Assembly (NCBI GenBank): GCA_017619795.1
Contig: JAFZRP010000001.1
Coordinates: 1 to 39,116 of the forward strand
From: Treponema sp.
Lineage (GTDB): Bacteria; Spirochaetota; Spirochaetia; Treponematales; Treponemataceae
Direction: 5' to 3'
Length of the DNA: 39,116 nt
Below, piece by piece: positions 7,280 through 15,274 of this stretch; position 1 is the stretch's first letter, and each line of letters begins with the position of its first letter. Both the position numbers and the translations under genes were made by a program. The notes under the pieces were generated by a model. That model saw only the letters and a program-made list of their open reading frames with translations. It did no database searches and was not told the origin of the DNA.

Positions 7280-8155
7280 ATGAAAAAATCATTTTTAATA
7301 ACCTGTCTTTGCTTAATTTCTACACTTTCACTTCCGCTTTTTGCTTTTGAATGGCCGCAGGACAATACAGAAAAAGGCTTTATAAAATCATATTTTGGTC
7401 AGAAGCGAGGAAAGCAGATAAGCACATCCCTTATTTTTGCTAATCCAGAGCCTGTAAAATGCATAGAAGACGGTAATGTCCTTATTATAATGACAGATGA
7501 ACAGGATGATTCCTATTTCTTCCCGTCAGCCTTAGGAACCTGTGTAATTGTTTCCCACGAGGATTCTCTTATTTCTGTTTACGGTAATCTGGACAAGGAT
7601 TCTGTAAATAAAGCACTTACCGGGAAAAACTATGTAAAATCTGGGGATATTCTTGGTGAAATAGGCAACACAAACTGGCAGTCGGAGCCAAGCAGTCTCG
7701 AGTTCCAGATTATTGATACTCAGAAAAGCTCAGCCATCAATCCGAAAATCCTGCTGCCTCGAACAGAAAATGAGCTTCCTCTTTCGCTTGGTGATATTGT
7801 TGTAGAGCATAAGGCAGGAGCCCGCATAAATCTTAAGACACAAAAATCCTTCCCGTCCGGCTTATACAGAATCTACCAGAAACGAAACTCCGTTACTTCT
7901 CCGTATAAAACTTCAATTACAATCAACGGTGTAGTTGTAGATCAGATTTCTTACGATGCGGTTTATCAGGAAAATAATAAGATTTATGTAGTTGGAAAGA
8001 AAAAATATATCAATTCAGATATTTACCCGGATGATGATTATCAGCTTCTGGGTGAAACAGTATTTACGGCAGGTAAATCTACGTTAGGTCTTTCAATAGA
8101 AGATTTCCTTGGAAAGACCATAACGCAGACTTATGCAATTGCAGTTACTAATTAA
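7280..8155 (+). CDS. Exported M23/LytM-like protein, catalytic residues missing
   Basis: 291 residues with a signal peptide (MKKSFLITCLCLISTLSLPLFA). The region 50-155 reads like the peptidase M23 (LytM) beta core: VKCIEDGNVLIIM, GTCVIVSHEDSLISVYGNLD, VKSGDILGEIGNTN, SLEFQIID. In active enzymes the last strand is H-x-H-F-E; here it is S-L-E-F-Q, and the first-position histidine is not obvious, so I expect no zinc and no cleavage. Such degenerate copies often act as activators of amidases. The C-terminal third (GDIVVEHKAGARINL onward) is unrelated and unrecognised. SD GGAAGGG lies before the ATG. Its stop overlaps the stop of metQ on the other strand by four bases. Confidence 0.6.
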   Translation: MKKSFLITCLCLISTLSLPLFAFEWPQDNTEKGFIKSYFGQKRGKQISTSLIFANPEPVKCIEDGNVLIIMTDEQDDSYFFPSALGTCVIVSHEDSLISVYGNLDKDSVNKALTGKNYVKSGDILGEIGNTNWQSEPSSLEFQIIDTQKSSAINPKILLPRTENELPLSLGDIVVEHKAGARINLKTQKSFPSGLYRIYQKRNSVTSPYKTSITINGVVVDQISYDAVYQENNKIYVVGKKKYINSDIYPDDDYQLLGETVFTAGKSTLGLSIEDFLGKTITQTYAIAVTN

Positions 8156-8946
8156 AATACAGGAACAACTTCTCCGTTTGGATAAGTCTTAAGAATATAA
8201 TCCTTTACCTTCTGGCTTGTAATAGCCTTAGCAAGTGCTTTGATAGCAGGATCATTCTCTTTTCCTTCTTTTACAGTAATAATATTTACGTAAGGTGATT
8301 CAGCGCCTTCAACTACAAGTCCATCCTTTGTTGCTTTAAGTCCAGCTGGAATTGCGTAGTTGCCATTGATTACAGCAGCATCTGTATCGTCAAGAACACG
8401 TGGAAGAGAAGCAGCTTCAATTTCCTGAAACTTAAACTTTCTTGCATTCTTAGTAATGTCAGCAGGAACAGCTGTAAGACCAGCCTTTGGATCAAGTTCA
8501 ATCAAGCCGGCAGCCTTAAGCAGAAGAAGTGCACGACCTTCGTTTGTAGGGTCATTAGGAATAGCAATTACTGCTCCATCAGGTAAATCAGCAAGCTTTT
8601 TATATTTCTTAGAATACAAAGCAAGTGGTTCAACGTGAGTTCCAATTACGCTCTTAAGATGGAAGCCTCTTTCTTCATTAAATGAATCCATATATGGTAC
8701 ATGCTGGAAGAAGTTTGCATCAATTTCGCCGGCTTCAACAGCCTCATTAGGTGTTACGTAATCTGTAAATTCTCTAACCTTGAGCTTATATCCCTGTGCT
8801 GCCATATCATCTACAATAAGATTAAGCATAGCGGCATGTGGCTCTGGTGTAGCACCAACTGTAATAACTTTTGCATCCTTCTTGCTGCAGCTGAAAAGAA
8901 CAAGAGACAATGCAATAACAGAAATACATGAAATAATTTTTTTCAT
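8152..8946 (-). CDS. metQ: Methionine ABC transporter substrate-binding lipoprotein
   Basis: NlpA/MetQ family; binds methionine (or a related amino acid) outside the inner membrane for the MetNI permease. The signal peptide ends in a lipobox (LVLFSC), giving a lipid-anchored Cys at about 20. Family segments visible: VGATPEPHAAMLNLI, YKLKVREFTDYVTPNEAVEAGEIDANFFQH-PY, VEPLALYSKKYK, VIAIPNDPTNEGRALLLL, AAVINGNYAIPAGL. Length 264 is typical. No metN or metI lies in the window, so the permease must be elsewhere. The ATG has a good GGAGG site seven bases upstream. The leader is too short for a SAM riboswitch. Confidence 0.9.
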   Translation of the reverse strand: MKKIISCISVIALSLVLFSCSKKDAKVITVGATPEPHAAMLNLIVDDMAAQGYKLKVREFTDYVTPNEAVEAGEIDANFFQHVPYMDSFNEERGFHLKSVIGTHVEPLALYSKKYKKLADLPDGAVIAIPNDPTNEGRALLLLKAAGLIELDPKAGLTAVPADITKNARKFKFQEIEAASLPRVLDDTDAAVINGNYAIPAGLKATKDGLVVEGAESPYVNIITVKEGKENDPAIKALAKAITSQKVKDYILKTYPNGEVVPVF

Positions 8947-8975
8947 AGTAAACCTCCAATGAAATAATTAATTCT

Positions 8976-9003
8976 ATTTTAAGAATTAACAAATATTAGT
9001 CAA
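8976..9003 (-). promoter_or_regulatory. Promoter of metQ
   Basis: Minus strand TTGACT (8998-9003), 16-base spacer, TAAAAT (8976-8981). The start would be near 8969, leaving a leader of about 23 bases with GGAGG before ATG 8946. It is back to back with the promoter of the divergent mutase gene. Confidence 0.65.
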
Positions 9004-9011
9004 TTAGCTCT

Positions 9012-9040
9012 TTGTGTTTTGCATTTTTCTATGGTAAAAT
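9012..9040 (+). promoter_or_regulatory. Promoter of first phosphohexomutase gene, predicted leaderless
   Basis: Plus strand TTGTGT (9012-9017), 17-base spacer, TAAAAT (9035-9040), then seven bases to ATG 9048. The TTG of the -35 could be misread as a start codon. Predicted leader is near zero. Confidence 0.6.
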
Positions 9041-9047
9041 GGATGTT

Positions 9048-10829
9048 ATGGAACATAATATGATTTTATCTGCTTCGGGGTGGCGGAAGGTTTTTGCTAT
9101 CTCTGGGGACGAGCAGGATGTAAATCCTAGAATTAGTGATGATGATAAAAGTATTTCTATTGCGGCGGCTAAGGTCTTTTATGATTACATAAAGGCAAAA
9201 TCCGGACAGGAAACTCCTGTAATTGCAATCGGAATAGATACCAGACCTACCGGTGGCGAAATTGCTGATGCAATGATCCATTTCCTTACAAAAACAAATG
9301 CTGTACTCCAATATTCAGGTATTACGTCTGCACCGGAAATTATGGCTTATGCAAGACGCCTTGATGGTTTTATCTACATTTCTGCAAGCCATAATCCTGT
9401 TGGTCATAACGGAATAAAGTTCGGTACAAATGACGGCGGAGTTCTTAACGGTACAGAAAATGCAGCCCTTGTAAAAGAGTTTCTTGCACTCTTAAAAGAT
9501 GACAAAAAGCTTGCAGACCTTGTAAAGGATTCCTACAGCGGTAACGCAGATAAGGTAAAAAATGTATACATTGAAGCAGCTGCAGCTAAACGAAACTCCC
9601 TTAAAGCTTACGAAAGCTTTATAAATCAGACAATAACCGGTACAGAAGACCGGGCCTTTGCAGAAAAGTTCTTTAATAATCTTAAAACTTATATTGAAGA
9701 AGCTCCAACTGGAGTTGTCTGCGACTTTAACGGCAGCTCAAGAGCAAAATGCATAGACCGTGAGTTCTTTAATAAAAATGGAATTGCGTTCTATTCAATA
9801 AATGATGAAAAGATTGTTCATGAAATTATTCCGGAAACAGAAAACCTTGTTCATGTAGCAGCCGAAATGGAAAGACTCCAGGCTCAGGGCTACAAGGATG
9901 CGGTACTCGGCTATATGCCTGACTGCGACGGCGACAGAGGAAATATTGTTTACTGGGATGAAAAACAGAAAAAAGCTGTGATTCTAAAAGCCCAGGAGGT
10001 TTTCAGTCTTTCAGTGCTCGCAGAGCTTACTTATTCAATCTGGTTGAACGACAACGGTCCAGCTGCAGAAAAGAGTGATTCCTTCAAGCCGGCTGTTGCG
10101 GTAAACTGCCCTACTTCCATGCGCATTGAAGAAATTGCAGAAAAGCTTGGCGCAAAGGTTTTCCGTGCCGAGGTTGGCGAAGCAAATGTTGTAAATCTCG
10201 CAAGAGAAAAACGGGCTGAAGGCTATACAGTAAGGATTCTCGGCGAAGGTTCAAATGGAGGCACAATCACTCATCCTGCCTCTGTACGCGACCCGCTCAA
10301 TACAATCTTTGCGCTTATTAAGCTCCTTCTTATGCGCGAAAACGGTTTGTACAAGATCTGGTGCGATAAGGCTGGAATAAAATATAAATCAGACTTTACA
10401 CTTTCTGATGTTATTGCCTCTCTTCCAGAATACACAACAACAGGAGTTTCTGAACCACGAGCTGTTCTTCATGTAAAGAATACAAACCATGCGGAATTGA
10501 AAAAATCGTTCCAGAAGGTATTCGAAGCAGACTGGAAAAAGAAAAAAGCAGACCTTTCCAAGAAATACGGCATAGAAGCTTACGAAGCTGTAATCACAAA
10601 CGGAACAAAGGAAACCCGGAACGTAACAGATTACAGCACCAGCGGAAAAGGCGGCCTCAAAATCCTCTTTAAAGACAAAAAGGATACCCCGATTGCCTTT
10701 ATATGGATGCGTGGCAGCGGCACCGAACCCGTTTTCCGCATTATGTGCGATGTAAAAGGCAATAAACCGCAGATGGAAAAAGACCTGCTTGCCTGGGAAA
10801 CAGAGCTTATTGAAAAGGCTGATAAGTAA
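9048..10829 (+). CDS. Phosphoglucomutase/phosphomannomutase family protein
   Basis: Alpha-D-phosphohexomutase fold, moving phosphate between C1 and C6 of a hexose. The phosphoserine loop is ISASHNPVGHNGIKF with Ser114; the metal loop is PDCDGDR with Asp292, Asp294, Asp296; the sugar-binding loop is GEGSNGGTITHPA; the phosphate-binding loop near the C terminus is RGSGTEPVFRIM. At 593 residues it is longer than the 450-560 of ordinary PGM/PMM, with extra segments between the domains. Whether the substrate is glucose- or mannose-phosphate cannot be read from sequence. A 593-residue start at ATG 9048 is chosen: a TTG 36 bases upstream is the -35 box. It is one of two mutase genes here; they are not closely similar to each other. 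Confidence 0.85.
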   Translation: MEHNMILSASGWRKVFAISGDEQDVNPRISDDDKSISIAAAKVFYDYIKAKSGQETPVIAIGIDTRPTGGEIADAMIHFLTKTNAVLQYSGITSAPEIMAYARRLDGFIYISASHNPVGHNGIKFGTNDGGVLNGTENAALVKEFLALLKDDKKLADLVKDSYSGNADKVKNVYIEAAAAKRNSLKAYESFINQTITGTEDRAFAEKFFNNLKTYIEEAPTGVVCDFNGSSRAKCIDREFFNKNGIAFYSINDEKIVHEIIPETENLVHVAAEMERLQAQGYKDAVLGYMPDCDGDRGNIVYWDEKQKKAVILKAQEVFSLSVLAELTYSIWLNDNGPAAEKSDSFKPAVAVNCPTSMRIEEIAEKLGAKVFRAEVGEANVVNLAREKRAEGYTVRILGEGSNGGTITHPASVRDPLNTIFALIKLLLMRENGLYKIWCDKAGIKYKSDFTLSDVIASLPEYTTTGVSEPRAVLHVKNTNHAELKKSFQKVFEADWKKKKADLSKKYGIEAYEAVITNGTKETRNVTDYSTSGKGGLKILFKDKKDTPIAFIWMRGSGTEPVFRIMCDVKGNKPQMEKDLLAWETELIEKADK

Positions 10830-10840
10830 AAACAAGTTAC

Positions 10841-11048
10841 TGGAAATCAGTTTTGGAAAAAGTGTTCAAAAAAATATCGCGAAGGAGAGAGACGTCTTGC
10901 AAAAACACTCTGCTGTGCTGCCGCTTTTGCGGCAAACGTATATAATTACAAGGCACAGCAGCGTGTAGCACGTGAACGTGCGGTTTTGAAAGACGTAACT
11001 CGACTGGAAGATATTTTTTTGTATAAATGTTTCAAAAACTGATTTCCA
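10841..11048. repeat. Nested inverted-repeat element (MITE-like or structured RNA)
   Basis: The 303-base gap between the two mutase genes holds a 208-bp element with imperfect terminal inverted repeats of 38/39 bases (10841-10878 and 11010-11048). Their outer 14 and inner 12 bases match perfectly. Inside are further nested pairings: ACGTCTT/AAGACGT (10892-10898 with 10990-10996), TGCTGTGC/GCACAGCA (10911-10918 with 10953-10960), a perfect GCCGC-TTTT-GCGGC hairpin (10920-10933), and GCACGT-GA-ACGTGC (10968-10981). The same stretch, read on the plus strand, is an open frame of 70 codons without an ATG. No target-site duplication is clear. A mobile miniature element and a folded RNA are both possible. 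Confidence 0.6.
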
Positions 11049-11132
11049 AGCACAAATTATTTATCCTCTTCTCAATAAATCGTAAATACATTATATTTAT
11101 ATAAAACTAACTTCATCACAAGGAGACCTTTA

Positions 11133-12878
11133 ATGGAAAAATCAGAAATATTGGCAAAAGCAAAGGCTTACATTGAAGCCGAGCAGGATAAAAGATTCAG
11201 CAAGGAAGTTGAAGAGCTTATTGCAAAAGAAGATTATGCAGAGCTTGAAGACCGTTTCTATCAGACACTTGAGTTTGGTACAGGCGGCTTACGCGGAATA
11301 ATGGGCGGCGGTACAAACCGAATGAATACGCTCGAAATCAACATGGCTACACAGGGACTTGCAAACTATGTAATTAAAGCTTTCCCTAAAGAAGCTGCTG
11401 CAGGAACTCTTAAGGCAGTAATCGCTTACGACAGCCGCTTGAACTCAGACGTTTTTGCTGAAGCTACAGCCCTTATTTTTGCTGCAAACGGAATTAAGGC
11501 TTATCTTTTCTCAAGTCTTCGCCCTACACCAGAGCTTTCTTTCGCTATCCGCACTCTTAAGGCTCAAACTGGTGTTGTTGTTACAGCTTCTCATAATCCT
11601 AGAATGTATAACGGCTACAAGGCTTACTGGGATGATGGTGCTCAGGTAATTGAACCACATGACAAGGGAATCATTGAAGAAGTAAACAAGGTAAAAGAAG
11701 TTAAGACAATGACCCGCGTTGAAGCAATTGCAACCGGCAAGCTTGAAATAATTGACAAAGAAATTGATGAAAAGTTCTGGGCTATGTGTAAAGAACAGCT
11801 TTTCCGTCCAGCTCTTATCAAAGAAAAAGCAAAGGACGTAAGAATTGTTTATACACCGCTCCACGGAACGGGTGCTATGCACGTAGAAAAGGTTCTCGGC
11901 GATTTGGGACTTAAGATTATAACTGTTCCAGAGCAGCGCGAACCAGATGGAAACTTCCCTACAGTTGAAAAACCAAATCCAGAAGAAAAACCAGCTCTTA
12001 CTCTCGCTGTAGAGCTTGCTAAAAAAGAAAAGGCTGACGGTGTTATGGCTACTGACCCTGATTCAGACCGCTTTGGTACAGCTTTCCCTGACAAGGACGG
12101 CAACTTTGTACTCTTGAGCGGTAACCAGATGGGTGCCCTTCTTATTGATTATGTTCTCCGCTCACGAAAAGAGCTTGGAAAGCTTCCTGCAAATCCAGCA
12201 ATTATCCGCTCAATCGTTACTTCTCCATTCGGCGACTACATCTGTAAAAAATACGGTGTAGAAATGATTGAATGTCTTACAGGCTTTAAGTGGATTGCTG
12301 ACGTAGAAGCTAACTTTGAAAAAGACGGTTCCAAGAATTATGTATTCGGTCTTGAAGAGTCTTACGGCTACAAGGTTGAAAAAGAAGTTATGGATAAAGA
12401 TGGTGTTTCTGCTGCCGCTATGTGTGCAGAAATGATTCTTTACTGGCGTTCACAGGGCAAGAGCCTTCTTGAACACCTTGATGACCTTTACAAAGAGTTC
12501 GGTTACTTTGAGGATAGAGCTATTTCTCAATACTTCCCTGGCGCTTCTGGTGGCCAGACAATGAAGAATATGATGGCTGATATGCGTGCTAATCCTCCAA
12601 AAACACTTGGCGGCGAGAAGGTTATAAAAGTTCGCGATTTGATGGATTATCCGGCACTTCCAAAGAGCAACGTACTTCAGTTCTATCTTGAAAGCGGTAC
12701 AATTGTAAGTGCAAGACCTTCTGGAACAGAACCAAAGATTAAGTTCTACATCAACTCAATGGTTCCAGCCGGCGACGGTTCAGACAAATGGTTTGAAGCA
12801 GCTAAGAAGCAGGCCGCAGTTCTTTGTGACGGTATTTCTGCAGATATACAGAAGATTCTTGCGAAAGCTTCTGCTTAA
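11133..12878 (+). CDS. Phospho-sugar mutase (phosphoglucomutase, PgcA-like)
   Basis: 581 residues, the usual length of the PgcA/PGM2-type alpha-phosphoglucomutases. Phosphoserine Ser153 in VVTASHNPRMYNGYKAYW; metal loop TDPDSDR with Asp308, Asp310, Asp312; sugar-binding GLEESYGY; phosphate-binding SARPSGTEPKIKFYI near the C terminus; N-terminal EFGTGGLRGIMGGGTNRMN. It converts glucose-1-phosphate and glucose-6-phosphate, feeding cell-wall and storage sugar pathways. ATG 11133 has AAGGAG nine bases upstream. The flanking gap carries an AT-rich upstream region (11080-11110) in which TATATT/TATAAA hexamers lie but no clean -35 is seen. A strong terminator follows at 12944-12977. Confidence 0.92.
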   Translation: MEKSEILAKAKAYIEAEQDKRFSKEVEELIAKEDYAELEDRFYQTLEFGTGGLRGIMGGGTNRMNTLEINMATQGLANYVIKAFPKEAAAGTLKAVIAYDSRLNSDVFAEATALIFAANGIKAYLFSSLRPTPELSFAIRTLKAQTGVVVTASHNPRMYNGYKAYWDDGAQVIEPHDKGIIEEVNKVKEVKTMTRVEAIATGKLEIIDKEIDEKFWAMCKEQLFRPALIKEKAKDVRIVYTPLHGTGAMHVEKVLGDLGLKIITVPEQREPDGNFPTVEKPNPEEKPALTLAVELAKKEKADGVMATDPDSDRFGTAFPDKDGNFVLLSGNQMGALLIDYVLRSRKELGKLPANPAIIRSIVTSPFGDYICKKYGVEMIECLTGFKWIADVEANFEKDGSKNYVFGLEESYGYKVEKEVMDKDGVSAAAMCAEMILYWRSQGKSLLEHLDDLYKEFGYFEDRAISQYFPGASGGQTMKNMMADMRANPPKTLGGEKVIKVRDLMDYPALPKSNVLQFYLESGTIVSARPSGTEPKIKFYINSMVPAGDGSDKWFEAAKKQAAVLCDGISADIQKILAKASA

Positions 12879-12909
12879 TCAATACCGACAATTGAATCGG
12901 CTTTCGCTT

Positions 12910-12933
12910 CCAGTTTTGCTACGGCAAAACTGG
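12910..12933. repeat. REP-like palindrome, copy 1
   Basis: CCAGTTTTGC (12910-12919), loop TACG, GCAAAACTGG (12924-12933): a perfect 10-bp hairpin. A second copy with the same AGTTTTGC/GCAAAACT core stands at 35206-35232, and the bases following both are similar (GGCACTT-A versus GTCACTTTA), which points to a dispersed intergenic family. Confidence 0.6.
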
Positions 12934-12943
12934 TGGCACTTAT

Positions 12944-12977
12944 AAAAAAAGACTTGTCGTAGGGCAAGTCTTTTTTT
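12944..12977. terminator. Bidirectional terminator between mutase and LysM genes
   Basis: A 13-bp stem (A7-GACTTG, 12944-12956, with CAAGTC-T7, 12965-12977) around loop TCGTAGGG. The T-run on either strand makes it able to stop transcripts from both the plus-strand mutase gene and the minus-strand LysM operon. Confidence 0.9.
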
Positions 12978-13005
12978 ATTGCTTTATATTTTTACTGCGT
13001 TTAAT

Positions 13006-13986
13006 CTAATTTCTTGGTGCTTTTACTGGATCTAAAGGCTGACCGTTCTGGAAAACCATAAACGTAATCTGAGGTTTCTTTGTTCTTGGATCTACACCTG
13101 CAGTTGCGATTTCTTTGCCGGAAGTTACATAATCACCTTTTCTTACCTTTACACTGCCAAGGCCTGCATACGAATAAATAATACCTGTCTTTGACTGAAC
13201 AAACACAAGCTGACCATATCCGCGGTAAACACCAACATACATTACAGTACCTTCGTGAATACATTTTACAGGCTCATTTGTCTGTGCAGAAAGCTGAACT
13301 CCAGAAGCCTTTCCTTTTACGGTAGTTATCTTAGGATTTACAACAGGCCATACAATTGAAGAATCAGCGGCAACTGTAACTCCATAGTTTCTTGTATCCG
13401 GTGTATCTGAGGTTGAAGTTGATGATGATGAAGTTGAACTTGTAGATGAAGTGCTTGTAGAACTTGTGCTGTTTGAATTATTTGTACTGCTAGAAATTGT
13501 TGTAACAGCCTTTATCTTCAGCTTCTGACCAACCTTTATAACATCAGAAGAATTAAGATTATTAAGGTTCATAAGCTCTGCAACAGTGATATTGTTTTTG
13601 CGGGCAATTCCATAAAGAGTGTCGCCTTTTTCTACAACATAAACGCTGTCTGCAGAAGAGGATGTAGAAGCGGTTGTAGTTGAAGTGGTTGTACTTGATG
13701 TTGAAGGCTTATCATTATCCTTTTTTTGAGAATTGTCGGCTGCAAGAGCAACTGCTGTGGTTATATCTGCAGTTGGAATTATAAGCTTCTGCCCTATTTT
13801 TATAACGTCATTTTCTGATAAATTATTTGCCGCCCTAAGCTCTGCCACTGTAATCTGATACTTTCTGCTTATTGAATACAGAGTATCTCCCTTTTCAACT
13901 TTATGCACGCTGTCTGCGAACACAGCAAAATGAATAATTAAAATTGTAAATAAGGCGATTAAATATTTTTTATCAGACATTCTCAT
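13006..13986 (-). CDS. LysM protein with degenerate M23 (LytM) domain, NlpD-like
   Basis: Starts with a signal peptide (KKYLIALFTILIIHFAVFA), so exported. Two LysM domains follow, each with the VEKGDTLYxIxRK and N-L-x-x-D-V-I-K-x-G-Q-K-L-x-I pattern (about residues 26-72 and 117-161), joined by Ser/Thr/Asn-rich linkers. The last 115 residues are M23-like (VKCIHEGTVMYVG, YGQLVFVQSKTGIIYSYAGLG, VRKGDYVTSGKEIATAG, NGQPLDPVKAPRN) but the zinc ligands are lacking: the Y-x-H position is YSYAG and the HLHFE position is ITFMVF. It therefore should bind peptidoglycan and may activate another hydrolase, like NlpD. The start may be ATG 13986 or ATG 13980; a longer frame overlaps the HD gene and is not needed. 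-10-like GATAAT at 13993-13998 would make the transcript leaderless at 13986, but its -35 is poor. Confidence 0.8.
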   Translation of the reverse strand: MRMSDKKYLIALFTILIIHFAVFADSVHKVEKGDTLYSISRKYQITVAELRAANNLSENDVIKIGQKLIIPTADITTAVALAADNSQKKDNDKPSTSSTTTSTTTASTSSSADSVYVVEKGDTLYGIARKNNITVAELMNLNNLNSSDVIKVGQKLKIKAVTTISSSTNNSNSTSSTSTSSTSSTSSSSTSTSDTPDTRNYGVTVAADSSIVWPVVNPKITTVKGKASGVQLSAQTNEPVKCIHEGTVMYVGVYRGYGQLVFVQSKTGIIYSYAGLGSVKVRKGDYVTSGKEIATAGVDPRTKKPQITFMVFQNGQPLDPVKAPRN

Positions 13987-14050
13987 ACATTGATTATCGG
14001 TAGAAAAATGCAAAAAATTGACGTAAAAAGTGTGCGAAGAACGAGGGAAA

Positions 14051-15265
14051 TCAGACAAGGCTTTCAAAAAGCTCTTTTACATTTATTCCGCTTATTATTT
14101 CATCGTCGTCGTAATGATTCAAAAGGCCGTCTCTTCCGCTTGTAAGATGAGAAGAAGTAATACCGTGCTTAATTGAAATATCAGCTTCCATAAGTGCCGA
14201 AAGATGGTCACAGATTCGGACAAGCTTTCCATCAACAGGATTATACTGCTCTGAATTGTATTTTGTGTTTAATTCGTCCCAGGTAACGTTAGTTACTGTG
14301 CCGGCGTTCATTATCCTGTCTGAGAACTCATCCGAAGTGTAATAAATTACTTCATTTACGAAGGATTTATCCATAAGCGGAACAAGCTCTTTGTTTACAA
14401 TTTCATCTTCAATTTTCTTTACAATATTCGGAAGTCCGTCCGTAGCCTGCTTAACCGGAGAAATAATGTCTCTTGTAACAGATTCAGGTAAATCGTGGAA
14501 TAACGCACTGAAATAATTATTTACTACGCGCCTTGTACACATTTTTGGATTTGATTCGCGTCCGAGAAGCAAAGTAAGGATTGCCACAAAGAAACAGTGA
14601 CCAAGCACAGAAGTTTGCGGAACTCTTGGAGTCTGATTCCACCTTGTCTGAAAACGAAGCTGTTCAATTTTCAAAAGAAAATCAAACTCCTTCTGATGCG
14701 TAATAAGCCTTTGCAGTCCTTCCAGATCAAGATACGGCTGGATATCTGCCTTTAGCTCATTATCAATATTAGAAAGCCGTTCCTTTTCGTTTACAACCGA
14801 AAGCATTTCCAGCTCTCTGATTGTAGAATACTTATGAGCGGCATTATAAATATGCATTGATTTTTTCAGTTCTTCCGGTACCTTGAGCGAGCCTGCTTTT
14901 TGTCCAATATAAATCGTAAACTTAGAAAAAAGAGAATCATCCTTAATAAGCTGGCGATATTGATTCAAAACCCATTCATTAAGGCGCATATACTCATCAG
15001 GATATTCCTTTTTAAGCATCTGCTGAACAGGCGCCTTTATATCGCAAAGAGCTATTTTTTTAAGAATATCAAAAAGGGAGGCATAAATCATCCAGTACCA
15101 GTCAATTTCGGCACCTTTTTTTTCTTCATGTTTTCCGATTATGTATGCCAGCACCATTTTTTCGGCGGCCTTATCCATTTCAACCAGGTCAAATGGGCGC
15201 ACCAAATCATTCCAGCGTTGGATTGAAAAGCCTTCGAATATTCTAAGAACGAGATTTTTATTCAT
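14051..15265 (-). CDS. HD-domain hydrolase
   Basis: 404 residues, no signal peptide, cytoplasmic. An HD-type metal-binding site is visible in the middle: GHCFFVAIL (about residue 222), ALFHDLPESVTRDIISPVK (about 254) and RICDHLSALMEADI near 355, which supply H, HD and D. The HDLPE segment resembles YfbR-like 5'-nucleotidases and HD_3 phosphohydrolases; a nucleotidase or phosphodiesterase role is plausible but not shown. The N-terminal 200 residues are not recognised. It follows the preceding unknown gene after nine bases, without a Shine-Dalgarno, and is followed by the LysM gene, so it is likely in the same operon. Confidence 0.72.
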   Translation of the reverse strand: MNKNLVLRIFEGFSIQRWNDLVRPFDLVEMDKAAEKMVLAYIIGKHEEKKGAEIDWYWMIYASLFDILKKIALCDIKAPVQQMLKKEYPDEYMRLNEWVLNQYRQLIKDDSLFSKFTIYIGQKAGSLKVPEELKKSMHIYNAAHKYSTIRELEMLSVVNEKERLSNIDNELKADIQPYLDLEGLQRLITHQKEFDFLLKIEQLRFQTRWNQTPRVPQTSVLGHCFFVAILTLLLGRESNPKMCTRRVVNNYFSALFHDLPESVTRDIISPVKQATDGLPNIVKKIEDEIVNKELVPLMDKSFVNEVIYYTSDEFSDRIMNAGTVTNVTWDELNTKYNSEQYNPVDGKLVRICDHLSALMEADISIKHGITSSHLTSGRDGLLNHYDDDEIISGINVKELFESLV

Positions 15266-15274
15266 ATTATTATT

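Noticed and set aside
8152..8155. Convergent stops of the M23-like gene and metQ
   Set aside because: They overlap by four bases (TTAA) without a terminator; noted only as compact packing, no special signal.
8947..9011. SAM or S-box riboswitch before metQ
   Set aside because: The leader predicted from the promoter is about 23 bases, too short for such a structure.
10389..10835. 148-codon minus-strand frame over the first mutase gene
   Set aside because: Opposite a well-supported gene, rich in Phe/Cys/Leu and without a promoter or ribosome site.
10846..11042. 70-codon plus-strand frame in the inverted-repeat element as a gene
   Set aside because: It has no start codon and its ends are the terminal repeats; kept only as a comment to the element.
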